Positions 36,561 to 44,908 of a stretch of DNA of 64,000 bases are shown one piece after another (the stretch's first letter is position 1; each line of letters starts with the position of its first letter). The notes beneath the pieces are model-generated. The model was not told where the DNA came from. It saw nothing but the letters and a program-made list of their open reading frames with translations, and searched no databases. Source of the DNA: Flavobacterium sp. LC2016-23 (GTDB lineage Bacteria; Bacteroidota; Bacteroidia; Flavobacteriales; Flavobacteriaceae); assembly GCF_009674775.1 (NCBI RefSeq), contig NZ_WKKE01000007.1:141721-205720 (forward strand), written 5' to 3'. A program made the translations under genes and the position numbers.

Positions 36561-38996
36561 CTACTCGTATTTTAAATACTTCAGGATGTCTATTTTAGTG
36601 ACCTGATAGGCTTTTGCTAAGACAATCAAGAGTGTCAAAACCAATAAAGAAACTAAGGCAATACTGAACGGAACGATTGAAACGCCGATTCTGAAAGCGA
36701 AATTTTCGAGCCATTTTTGCAGTAAGATGTACGCCGGAACAATTCCGATCACAAATCCCATCAGGCAGAAAATGACATATTGTTTTGATAATTCTTTCAG
36801 TAAAATATCAGTCTCTGCGCCCAGTGTTTTTCGGATCGCAATTTCTTTTAGTCTTCTTTCCATCGAGAAGGAAGCCAATGCAAACAATCCAAAAATGGCG
36901 ATGATAATCACGACAAGATTTAGGATGAAAAACAGATCTTTTTGTTTTACCTGTTCCTGATAGGTTTTGGCAAATCCTTTATCTACAAATTCATAATTAA
37001 AAGGGTAATCAGAATTTATATTTTTCTGCATGTAAGTCTCCAGTTTGGCTAAAGTCCCCGACAAATTATCAGGCGAAACTTTGACATAGATATTGTTGAA
37101 ATTGTTCCATTTTATAGTTTTCATGTTGATAAAAACCATAGGAGGAATTTTGTCCTGCAATCCGGTAATGTTGAAATCCTTTACAACGCCTACAATTTTA
37201 AATTTCATGTTTTCACCTTTTTCATTTCCCCAGCCTGAAGTAATGATGGTGTTGATGGGGTTTTTAAGATTTAAGGTCTTTACCAGCGTTTCGTTCATCA
37301 GCATATTGTCTATTGTATCCGAAGCAAATTGAGGAGACAAATCGCGTCCCTGTACGATTTTGATTTTCATCATTTCCAGAAAACCAAAATCCATTTCAAC
37401 ATTTCTGGGCTGTACAAAAACGCCATTATGTGTAAAACCTGAACTTGAATTCGTACTGTTCCCGAAAGTTCCGGCAAAAGTAGAAACATCTTCCACTCCC
37501 GGTATTTTTAGGATTTCCTGTTTTGAAGACAGATATTTGTCTGTTTTTTTATCTCGTTCCGGATAATTAAAAGGGATTCGGATAACCTGACTGCCGCTAA
37601 ATCCGAGATCTTTATTCATCATATAACTTACCTGTGAATTCACGATTAAGGCACCAACGATAAAAAAGGCAGCGATTCCAAACTGAAAAATAAGCATCGA
37701 ATTTCTGATCCAGATACCGCTTTTGCTTCTGGAGAAATTTCCTTTTAAGACTTTAAGCGTTTCAAAATTTGAAATATAAACGGCTGGAAAAATACCCGCA
37801 AGAATAATTACTAATCCAAAAATGAAAATAAGCTGCAGGTAAAATTCACCACCATTCATCGTTAAGGTTTTGTTCAGAAAGGTGTTGTAATAAGGTAATG
37901 AAAGTTCGACGATCGCCAAGGCAAAAAGAATAGCCAGAATAACAATAATGGTAGTTTCGAATATAAACTGAACAATTACCTGATTTTTAGTAGCACCGAC
38001 AACTTTGCGGACTCCGACTTCTTTAGCACGCTTGATAGCCGATGCCGTTGCCAGATTGATATAGTTTACCAACGATAAAACCAAAATCAAAAGCGACAGG
38101 CCAATCATGATATAAAGCAATTGCAGATTCCCTCTTCCTTCCGGGTAATTGCGTCCGTTGGTTGATTTTGTGCCGTGCAGGCGGGAAGTTTTCAACTGGT
38201 CAAGTATGACGGTCGTCTGTCCGTTTTCTTTGATATATTGTGCTACAGTCTGCCCGCTGGATTTAGCGTCTTTCAGCGTTCTGTTGACATAATCAATATT
38301 TTGCATTTTTTTCAAAACAACAGCAGGGTCACTTCCTTTTTTAGTTTTAATTAATAAACCATAATTAAAATTTCCCCAGCTGTTTCTATCCTGATCCCTA
38401 AGAATTCCCCCAAACACATAATTAGGTTCTATAGAAGACGGGCTGATCAGGTGATAAACAGATTTTACAATGTAATTATTATTATCATAATTAATTGACT
38501 TGCCAATTGGATCTTCGTTTTTGAAAATTAATTGTGCTGTTTCTTCCGAAATTGCTACGCTGTTTTTTTCTTTCAGGATGTTCGTTTTGGCTCCCTTTAC
38601 AATTGGGAAAGGAAAAATATCAAAAAAGCCATTGTCAGTAACGGTAATTTTGGTCCCAATGATTTTTTGAGTCCCATATTTTACAGGCGCATCGTTATAC
38701 CAGGTATTATTTAGGAAACAAATCGATTCAATTTCAGGAATCGTGGCTTTGCAGGTCTCTCCAAAAGGGATCGAGTTCGAAGCCCAGATATCTCCGGTCA
38801 TTCCAATTTTATTCAGGACCTGAAAAGAATTTTCCTTTTCGGGATTCCACTGATCGTATGCATTTTCGTTATCCCAGTATAAAATGGCGAAAATAACACC
38901 GGCAATACCGATACTTAATCCTAAAACATTTAAAAAGGAAAACAGTTTGTTTTGCTTTAAATGATAAACAAATATTTTAAACCAGTTGCGGATCAT
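36561..38996 (-). CDS. MacB-like ABC transporter permease (FtsX family)
   Basis: Inner-membrane permease of 811 residues, the long Bacteroidota form with two MacB_PCD plus FtsX units. The N-terminal span (LFSFLNVLGLSIGIAGVIFAIL) is followed by a periplasmic domain, an FtsX core (about 290-430, ATASAIKRAKEVGVRKVVGATKNQVIVQF), then a second periplasmic domain and FtsX core (about 685-800, FSMERRLKEIAIRKTLGAETDILLKELS). It lies four bases downstream of a 40-residue microprotein gene and 135 bases after its ATPase. Substrate is unknown; the family includes lipoprotein, lipid and peptide exporters. Confidence 0.93.
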   Translation of the reverse strand: MIRNWFKIFVYHLKQNKLFSFLNVLGLSIGIAGVIFAILYWDNENAYDQWNPEKENSFQVLNKIGMTGDIWASNSIPFGETCKATIPEIESICFLNNTWYNDAPVKYGTQKIIGTKITVTDNGFFDIFPFPIVKGAKTNILKEKNSVAISEETAQLIFKNEDPIGKSINYDNNNYIVKSVYHLISPSSIEPNYVFGGILRDQDRNSWGNFNYGLLIKTKKGSDPAVVLKKMQNIDYVNRTLKDAKSSGQTVAQYIKENGQTTVILDQLKTSRLHGTKSTNGRNYPEGRGNLQLLYIMIGLSLLILVLSLVNYINLATASAIKRAKEVGVRKVVGATKNQVIVQFIFETTIIVILAILFALAIVELSLPYYNTFLNKTLTMNGGEFYLQLIFIFGLVIILAGIFPAVYISNFETLKVLKGNFSRSKSGIWIRNSMLIFQFGIAAFFIVGALIVNSQVSYMMNKDLGFSGSQVIRIPFNYPERDKKTDKYLSSKQEILKIPGVEDVSTFAGTFGNSTNSSSGFTHNGVFVQPRNVEMDFGFLEMMKIKIVQGRDLSPQFASDTIDNMLMNETLVKTLNLKNPINTIITSGWGNEKGENMKFKIVGVVKDFNITGLQDKIPPMVFINMKTIKWNNFNNIYVKVSPDNLSGTLAKLETYMQKNINSDYPFNYEFVDKGFAKTYQEQVKQKDLFFILNLVVIIIAIFGLFALASFSMERRLKEIAIRKTLGAETDILLKELSKQYVIFCLMGFVIGIVPAYILLQKWLENFAFRIGVSIVPFSIALVSLLVLTLLIVLAKAYQVTKIDILKYLKYE

Positions 38997-39000
38997 CTTT

Positions 39001-39123
39001 TTATTTCTTTAAAATTAGTTCGGTCAAAGTCGGGGCAGCAACCTTATTTTTACTTTCAATAGTCATTATTTTGCAAACAAATCCCACCAGAATTAAGATT
39101 GCAGTTACAATAAATTTGATCAT
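39001..39123 (-). CDS. 40-residue single-span microprotein in efflux operon
   Basis: A complete small ORF between ATPase and permease. It starts MIKFIVTAILILVGFVCKI, a single transmembrane helix with positive charges at both ends, then a short polar tail (...TIESKNKVAAPTLTELILKK). Its ATG is eight bases after the ATPase stop and its stop is four bases before the permease ATG, leaving no room for it to be non-coding by chance. It may be a small accessory subunit or regulator of the permease, as small proteins are for some bacterial pumps; that role is inference. No family is recognised. Confidence 0.7.
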   Translation of the reverse strand: MIKFIVTAILILVGFVCKIMTIESKNKVAAPTLTELILKK

Positions 39124-39131
39124 TTTACTTG

Positions 39132-39839
39132 TTATTTAGCGTCCATAAAAACATCTACATTTCTTTGATTGAAGCGTTCAGAGAAAATCACCCCGTCTTT
39201 CATATGAATCGTTTTCTGCGAAAACGAAGCATCATAATCAGAGTGTGTCACCATCAGGATTGTCGCGCCCTTAGCGTGCAAATCAGTTAAAAGTTCCATT
39301 ACTTCATTACCGTTTTTACTGTCCAGGTTTCCCGTTGGCTCATCGGCAAGAATAATTTTGGGATCGTTTACCAAAGCTCTTGCCACCGCAACTCTTTGTT
39401 GTTGTCCTCCCGAAAGTTGTTGTGGAAAGTGTTTCAGACGATGTGAGATATTTAATTTTTCGGCAATCGCTTCAATTTTTTGTTTTCGCTCTGATGCTTT
39501 CACATTGTTATAAAGCAAAGGCAATTCGATATTATCATAAACCGAAAGCTCATCGATCAGGTTGAAATTCTGAAAAATAAATCCGATGTTTTCTTTACGG
39601 ACACGTGATCTTCCTTTCTCTTTTAAGCCGATCATTTCCTGATCCAATAATTTATAACTTCCGTCAGTCGCGCTGTCTAATAGTCCTATTATATTCAGTA
39701 AAGTCGATTTTCCACAGCCCGAAGGCCCCATAATCGTTAAAAAATCACCCTTTTTAATTTCTAAGTTAATTCCGCTCAAGGCAGCTGTTTCTACTTCTTC
39801 GGTTCTGAAAACTTTGGTTAAATTTTGAATGGTTATCAT
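39132..39839 (-). CDS. MacB/LolD-like ABC transporter ATPase
   Basis: Cytoplasmic ATPase that powers the permease downstream. Walker A GPSGCGKST spans residues 38-46; the Q-loop FIFQNFNLI, signature LSGGQQQR, Walker B IILADEPTGNLD and the H-loop VTHS follow. 235 residues, as for MacB/LolD/FtsE-type ATPases. Order in the operon is adaptor, ATPase, microprotein, permease. An intergenic run of 'ttgtgaattg' and 'gagactg' repeats (39899-39963) separates it from the adaptor gene. Confidence 0.95.
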   Translation of the reverse strand: MITIQNLTKVFRTEEVETAALSGINLEIKKGDFLTIMGPSGCGKSTLLNIIGLLDSATDGSYKLLDQEMIGLKEKGRSRVRKENIGFIFQNFNLIDELSVYDNIELPLLYNNVKASERKQKIEAIAEKLNISHRLKHFPQQLSGGQQQRVAVARALVNDPKIILADEPTGNLDSKNGNEVMELLTDLHAKGATILMVTHSDYDASFSQKTIHMKDGVIFSERFNQRNVDVFMDAK

Positions 39840-39898
39840 ATTTTTAAAGTATTAGGTGTTGTTGATTTATTTTTTGATTGATGATTGAAACTTTTATT

Positions 39899-39975
39899 AA
39901 TTGTGAATTGTGAATTGTGAATTGTAAACTGAGACTGAGACTGAAAACTGCGACTGCAAACTGTCACTGCGAACT
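39899..39975. repeat. TGTGAATTG tandem run plus CTGAGACTGAGACTG repeats
   Basis: Three direct copies of a 7-base unit (TGTGAAT) are followed by ACTGAGACTGAGACTGAAAACTGCGACTG. The second part matches the CAGTCR family at 36458 in the reverse orientation. Confidence 0.8.
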
Positions 39976-41208
39976 AATAGAAAGCTCTTCAATATCCTTA
40001 TAATCCGAATAGGAAGAAGTAATTACAGATTCGCCTTCTTTCAATCCCTCGAGCACTTCATAATATGAAGGGTTTTCGCGGCCTAATTTGATGGTTCTTC
40101 TTTCAGCCTTATTTCCTTTTACTACAAAAATCCATTTCCCGGCGGTGTCCTGATTAAAGCTTCCTTTCTGAACGACGAGCGTTTTGTTTTTCTCTGATAA
40201 GATCAGTTTTACACCGAAGCTTAATCCGTCCTGTAATGCAATATTTTCTTTAGACGTAAATGCCAGTTCAACCGTAAAATGACCGCTTTTTACTTCCGGA
40301 ATTACTTTGGTTACCAAAACTTCCAGAGTCTGGCCTTTAAATTCTACCTGACCTTTCAGCCCTTCGCGTAATTTCTCCAGATAAAACTCATCGACATCTG
40401 CAATAAGTTTGTATCCTTTTTTGGAATCAATTTTTCCGATGCTTTCCCCGGCCTGAAATGTTTTTCCCAACACCGGTTCAAAAGAAGTCAATCTTCCGGA
40501 TTCCGGAGCTGTGATCAAAAAGTTATTTTTGTTGTTTCTCAGAATCTCAAGGCTTTTTTCCATGGTTTGTATGGAACGGTTGATTTGCGAAATCTGAACC
40601 TGATTGCTTTGTTTTTCTTTTTGAATACTTTGGTGAATCGTTCTTTTACGTTCTTCCTGAAAACGCAGGCCTTCCTTAAAAGTATTCCAGTCATTTTTCG
40701 AAATTACATCTTTATCAAACAATTTGGAGTTCATATCGTATAGCCTTTTGGCATCGTTATAATCATGTTCAATCAATACCAAATCTTTGTTGAGGTTCAG
40801 TTCCTGATTTCTAATGTTCAGTTTGCCTGAATTCAGATTGTTGATTTGCTCGATAATGGCCGTTTCCTGCGTCAGGTAATTAAGTTCGGTGTTCGGATTG
40901 TACAAACGGGCCAACGATTGTCCCTTGGTCACCAAGGCACCGTTTTCTACAAAAATCTCTTTTACCGATCCGCCTTCGGTTACGTTGACAAGCATTACGT
41001 TCAAAGGTTCTACTTTGGCCTGAAAAACCACGAAGTCTTCAAAAAACGCTTTTTCGACTTTTTGAACCGTCAGTTCCTCTGCTTTTACATTCAGAGTTCG
41101 TTTAGTACTGAACGAAAAAAAGACGATTACTGCCAAAACTAAAAAAACACCAATTAGTATTGTGAGGTTTCTAAATTTTCTATTTTTACGAGGAATTACC
41201 GTGTCCAT
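39964..41208 (-). CDS. HlyD/MacA-like efflux periplasmic adaptor
   Basis: Membrane fusion protein of 414 residues for the ABC pump encoded downstream. One N-terminal span (LTILIGVFLVLAVIVFFSF) anchors it. Lipoyl halves flank a long coiled-coil hairpin (about residues 115-225, with KLFDKDVISKNDWNTFKEGLRFQ). The second half includes SGRLTSFEPVLGKTFQAGESIGKI, and a beta-barrel and membrane-proximal domain follow. It is the first gene of the leftward operon, 18 bases from a predicted sigma-54 transcription start (promoter 41237-41252). Confidence 0.92.
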   Translation of the reverse strand: MDTVIPRKNRKFRNLTILIGVFLVLAVIVFFSFSTKRTLNVKAEELTVQKVEKAFFEDFVVFQAKVEPLNVMLVNVTEGGSVKEIFVENGALVTKGQSLARLYNPNTELNYLTQETAIIEQINNLNSGKLNIRNQELNLNKDLVLIEHDYNDAKRLYDMNSKLFDKDVISKNDWNTFKEGLRFQEERKRTIHQSIQKEKQSNQVQISQINRSIQTMEKSLEILRNNKNNFLITAPESGRLTSFEPVLGKTFQAGESIGKIDSKKGYKLIADVDEFYLEKLREGLKGQVEFKGQTLEVLVTKVIPEVKSGHFTVELAFTSKENIALQDGLSFGVKLILSEKNKTLVVQKGSFNQDTAGKWIFVVKGNKAERRTIKLGRENPSYYEVLEGLKEGESVITSSYSDYKDIEELSISSQ

Positions 41209-41236
41209 TTTTTAAATAATTTACTGATAATCAATA

Positions 41237-41252
41237 GGTAAATATTGTGCCA
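41237..41252 (-). promoter_or_regulatory. candidate sigma-54 (-24/-12) promoter for the efflux operon
   Basis: The minus strand reads TGGCACAATATTTACC, matching TGGCAC at -24 exactly and TTAC for the -12 TTGC. It is 28 bases before the adaptor ATG. A sigma-54 activator gene lies divergently next to it. Confidence 0.6.
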
Positions 41253-41260
41253 TAAAAAGT

Positions 41261-41326
41261 ATTATCGGTAAAGCATTGATTTTAAAGAGACTTTAAAAAC
41301 CATCAAAAAAAGGAGTGTCCGATAAT
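41261..41326. promoter_or_regulatory. paired ATTATCGG / CCGATAAT half-sites, possible activator sites
   Basis: ATTATCGG at 41261-41268 and its exact reverse complement at 41319-41326 lie in the divergent spacer. They sit about 10 and 67 bases upstream of the -24 box, where an enhancer-binding regulator could dock. A seven-of-eight match (CTGATAAT) is at 41224-41231. Confidence 0.35.
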
Positions 41327-41365
41327 GAACAGTTGACCGTTCGAAATCGAACAAAAATAAATGTC

Positions 41366-42712
41366 ATGCGAAAGAAACTAGCTCAAATATTAGTCGTTGA
41401 TGATCAGGAAGAAATTCTTTTTTCGGCAAAAATGATTCTGAAAAAGCATTTTGAAACCATTTTTACGGCCAACAGCCCCAAAAAAATCATTTCAATTCTC
41501 AATGAAAATGAAATTAATGTGGTTTTGCTGGACATGAATTACCGGATAGGTTTTGAAGACGGGCGCGAAGGAATTCACTGGCTGAAAGAAATAAAAACAC
41601 TTTCGCCCCAAACGGTGGTGATTTTGATGACTGCTTTCGGAAAAATTGATACCGCTGTGGAAGGCATCAAAATAGGGGCTTTCGATTATGTTCTGAAACC
41701 CTGGCACAACGAAAAATTACTGGAAACGATTGATAAAGCAGTTACCGAAAGCCGAAAAAACACCAAAAAGACACCAGCTGAAAAAGCAGATAAAAAATAT
41801 TTTGTGGGTACTTCCGCTAAAATAAAACAAGCCTATTTGATGGCTGAAAAAGTAGCCCGAACCGATGCCAATGTTTTGATTTTGGGAGAAAACGGAACCG
41901 GAAAATATGTTTTCGCCGAGTTTATCCATTTGAATTCAGAGCGAAAGAAACAGCCGTTTGTGCATGTCGATTTAGGTTCGCTGAGTGATAGTTTATTCGA
42001 AAGTGAACTTTTTGGCTACGCAAAAGGCGCTTTTACAGATGCCAAAACCGATACACCCGGAAGATTCGAAATGGCTGCTGAAGGAACCATTTTTCTGGAT
42101 GAAATCGGAAATATACCGCTTCATCTGCAGGCAAAATTGTTGCATGTTTTACAGACCAAAACCGTTACGCGTCTGGGAGAAAGCAAGCCACGACCTTTAA
42201 ATGTGCGCATTATAGCAGCCACAAACAGCGACATTAAGGCTGAGGTGAAAAACAAAACCTTCAGGGAAGATTTACTGTACCGAATCAATACGATGGAAAT
42301 TTCGCTGCCGTCACTTCGCGAGCGAAAGGATGATATTGTGCCGATGGCGGATTTTATCTTAGATCAGATCGCTGCCAAATACAATCAGGAAAACTGGCAT
42401 TTTGAAGCCAATGTTGGTCCTTATTTAGAGAAGTATCCCTGGAAAGGAAACATCCGTGAAATGGAAAATAAAATCGAGCGTGCTTTGATTTTGGCCGATA
42501 ACCAGACCATTTCGGTAACCGATCTGGATATTCTGGATTTCGAGGATTTTCAGGAAAATGATGATAACCCGTTATCCGAACTGGAGAAAAATGCGATCGA
42601 AAAAGCCTTATTCAGACACAACGGGAACATTAGCAAAACAGCAGAAGAACTGGGGTTGTCACGAGCGGCTTTGTACCGAAGAATTGAAAAATACGATTTG
42701 AAAAACATATAG
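41366..42712 (+). CDS. sigma-54 dependent response regulator (NtrC family)
   Basis: Transcriptional activator of 448 residues. Receiver domain 1-120 (ILVVDDQEEILF, phospho-Asp in NVVLLDMNYRIG). AAA+ domain about 150-375 with Walker A GENGTGKY, GAFTDA in place of the usual GAFTGA sigma-54 contact loop, Walker B GTIFLDEIGNIP and R-finger region DLLYRINTMEISLPSLRERKDDI. A Fis-type helix-turn-helix ends the protein (NISKTAEELGLSRAALYRRIEKY). The frame is open from GTG 41315, but ATG 41366 begins at the receiver strand and is preferred. It faces the efflux operon and probably controls it. Confidence 0.93.
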   Translation: MRKKLAQILVVDDQEEILFSAKMILKKHFETIFTANSPKKIISILNENEINVVLLDMNYRIGFEDGREGIHWLKEIKTLSPQTVVILMTAFGKIDTAVEGIKIGAFDYVLKPWHNEKLLETIDKAVTESRKNTKKTPAEKADKKYFVGTSAKIKQAYLMAEKVARTDANVLILGENGTGKYVFAEFIHLNSERKKQPFVHVDLGSLSDSLFESELFGYAKGAFTDAKTDTPGRFEMAAEGTIFLDEIGNIPLHLQAKLLHVLQTKTVTRLGESKPRPLNVRIIAATNSDIKAEVKNKTFREDLLYRINTMEISLPSLRERKDDIVPMADFILDQIAAKYNQENWHFEANVGPYLEKYPWKGNIREMENKIERALILADNQTISVTDLDILDFEDFQENDDNPLSELEKNAIEKALFRHNGNISKTAEELGLSRAALYRRIEKYDLKNI

Positions 42713-43028
42713 ATATAGAAAGATCAATAGTTTTTTCTCTCGCAGATTTTGGAGATTTAGCAGATTTTTTTTATGACTGTCCGCTAAGCGGACTAATGCC
42801 CAATAAGGGACGCAGATGACACGGATTAGACTGATTTTCGCTGCTATTAATATAAAAATCTGTTTTTTACCGGTTTAAATCCGTGTCATCCGTGTACCAT
42901 TCTCAAAATTGGTACAAGTAACGGACAGTCATATTTTTTTTAATCTATTTTATCTGCTCAATCTGCGGGAAACCATTTTAATAAATCATGTGAAATCCCT
43001 TAATCTGTGGCCATAAAAAAATAAAACA
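42713..43028. repeat. degenerate repeat spacer between regulator and kinase
   Basis: 316 bases without a gene. It contains 'tctcgcagattttggagatttagc', two complementary stretches (gacggacacagat... / tccgtgtcatccgtgtac) and the palindrome GTCCGCTAAGCGGAC. These belong to the same repeat families as at 20401 and 44823. Confidence 0.7.
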
Positions 43029-44354
43029 ATGAAAAACCTGAAATTCTACAATGCTTTGTTTTTAAGAATACTGTGTATTATGGTATTGTTTTTCTTTTGC
43101 GTTTTTCTGATTTACAAAGGACTTTATTACAATGCTATTTTGGTTGGTTTCTTTGCGGTTATACTGATTTCGGAAATGTATGTTGCGATAAAAAACCGAA
43201 TGTTGTTTTACGATAAAACCCTGCTTTCGATACTACAGAATGATTTTTCGACCAATTTCCCGGAAGAGTATAAAAAAGAAAACTTTAAGACGTTGTATCT
43301 GTTGTACAATACATTAAAGGTAAAGGAACAAGAGCAGGTTTCGAAAGAACTTATTTACCAATCGATTCTGGACAATATCGATACCGCCACTTTAATTCTG
43401 GAAAAAGAAAACGACGAATGGCATATTTTTTTAATGAACGATTGTTTTTCAAACCTGTTTAAAGTACCAAAAGTCAGTCATTGGAAATACCTTAAGAATT
43501 ATCTGCCGTCACTTTGTAATGAAATCGAGAAATTGGGTTTTACCGAATTAAAATCAGCTATTTCGATAAAAATTGAAGAGCAGGATCTGCAGACTTTTGT
43601 GTTGCAGACTTCCCATACCAAAACATACGATAAGGAATATTTTATCATTTTATTAGACAGCATACAGCGCGTTATTGAGAAAAAAGAGAAAGAAGCCTGG
43701 ATCAATCTGATGAAGATTATTTCGCATGAATTAATGAATTCCCTAACGCCTATTCGGGCACTTTCGCAAAATTTGCTGCACATTGTTGATCAGGAACAAT
43801 TGGTGGAAGAAGATTTTGAAGACATCAAAAGCAGTATTTCGACCATCATCAACAGAAGTGATCACTTGCAGGTTTTTGTAGAGAATTACCGAAAACTAGC
43901 CATGCTTCCGACGCCGACCAAAGTAATGACGCCGATCAATGCGCTTTTTGAAGATTGTATGCGAATCATGAGTCCGATTCTGAAAGCGGAAAATATCGAA
44001 TTGATAAACGAAATCAATAGTTCACGATCGATTCTGATTGACAAAAACCAGATGGAACAGGTGATTATCAATTTAATTACCAACAGCGTGTATGCTTTGA
44101 AAGAAAAGAGCGAAAAGAAAATGTTTTTGTCCAGCTATACCGAAAACAATCGCTTTTTCATTACCATTTCAGACAACGGAAAAGGAATCGACAACGAGAT
44201 CAGGGACAAAGTATTTCTCCCGTTTTTCACTACCAGAAAAGACGGCGCCGGAATTGGGCTAACGCTTTCTAAAAACATCATAGAAGCACACGGCGGTTAC
44301 CTAAGCTACCAGACCGATGAAGACCGGACGAGTTTTGTGATTTGTTTGATTTAA
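43029..44354 (+). CDS. sensor histidine kinase (NtrY-like)
   Basis: Membrane kinase of 441 residues, probable partner of the sigma-54 regulator upstream. Two N-terminal spans (residues 10-55) are separated by only a short loop, so there is no large periplasmic sensor. A PAS-like segment follows (about 95-200). The phospho-His is in KIISHELMNSLTPIRAL, and the ATPase shows DKNQMEQVIINLITNSVYAL (N box), DNGKGI (G1), FTTRKDGAGIGLTLSK (G2). A short sensing loop fits detection of a signal within or near the membrane. Confidence 0.92.
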   Translation: MKNLKFYNALFLRILCIMVLFFFCVFLIYKGLYYNAILVGFFAVILISEMYVAIKNRMLFYDKTLLSILQNDFSTNFPEEYKKENFKTLYLLYNTLKVKEQEQVSKELIYQSILDNIDTATLILEKENDEWHIFLMNDCFSNLFKVPKVSHWKYLKNYLPSLCNEIEKLGFTELKSAISIKIEEQDLQTFVLQTSHTKTYDKEYFIILLDSIQRVIEKKEKEAWINLMKIISHELMNSLTPIRALSQNLLHIVDQEQLVEEDFEDIKSSISTIINRSDHLQVFVENYRKLAMLPTPTKVMTPINALFEDCMRIMSPILKAENIELINEINSSRSILIDKNQMEQVIINLITNSVYALKEKSEKKMFLSSYTENNRFFITISDNGKGIDNEIRDKVFLPFFTTRKDGAGIGLTLSKNIIEAHGGYLSYQTDEDRTSFVICLI

Positions 44355-44369
44355 CTCCTGACCTTTTCT

Positions 44370-44487
44370 ACCATATAAGTGATTATAAGTTCATATAATA
44401 GGGATGTTATGCTAACTTGTTCCATTTTGACAAATGACCTCAAACGTTCCGCGCAAAACTTAAATGAACTTACATTACTTATATGGT
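44370..44487. repeat. inverted repeat ACCATATAAGT...CTTATATGGT
   Basis: A left arm at 44370-44394 and a right arm at 44464-44487 are near-perfect reverse complements (about 24 bases, one gap) around a 69-base centre. The right arm includes CTTAAATGAACTTA, which recurs at 49301 and 49391, so this is a small dispersed element. Confidence 0.75.
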
Positions 44488-44495
44488 AAAGTTAT

Positions 44496-44822
44496 TTAAA
44501 GTTCAATTTCGGGTGTCCAAAAGTGTTTTTCGAGATCGATAATCTGATTGTTTTCTATCACAATACCTTCGCTTTCCAGAAGCTGCTGCATTAAATTGGT
44601 TCCGTCAAAATGATGTTTTCCGGTCAGAAGTCCTTTTCGGTTAACGACCCTGTGCGCGGGAACATCTTCCATATTATGACAGGCATTCATAGCCCAGCCC
44701 ACCATTCGTGCAGAACGGGCTGTTCCCAAAGCCTTTGCGATAGCGCCATACGAAGTTACTTTCCCATACGGAATTTGTCTGGCAACCGCATAAACTCTTT
44801 CAAAAAAATTATCTTCAGCCAT
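44496..44822 (-). CDS. alkyltransferase-like (ATL) DNA-binding protein, MGMT family
   Basis: A 108-residue protein of the O6-alkylguanine-DNA alkyltransferase fold. It has the DNA-binding helix-turn-helix and the arginine finger region (SYGAIAKALGTARSARMVGWAMNA). The catalytic PCHR motif reads PAHR, so Ala56 replaces the nucleophilic Cys. It therefore cannot transfer the alkyl group, but should bind O6-alkylguanine and flag it to nucleotide excision repair, as known for ATL proteins. It follows no operon partner; the next gene in transcription order lies beyond repeats. Confidence 0.9.
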   Translation of the reverse strand: MAEDNFFERVYAVARQIPYGKVTSYGAIAKALGTARSARMVGWAMNACHNMEDVPAHRVVNRKGLLTGKHHFDGTNLMQQLLESEGIVIENNQIIDLEKHFWTPEIEL

Positions 44823-44908
44823 AGTTGATTTTATCTGCTAAATCTCCAAAATCTGCGTGAAAAATTCATCACAACAAGAATCACTTTTAATCTGCGGCAA
44901 CTATATTT

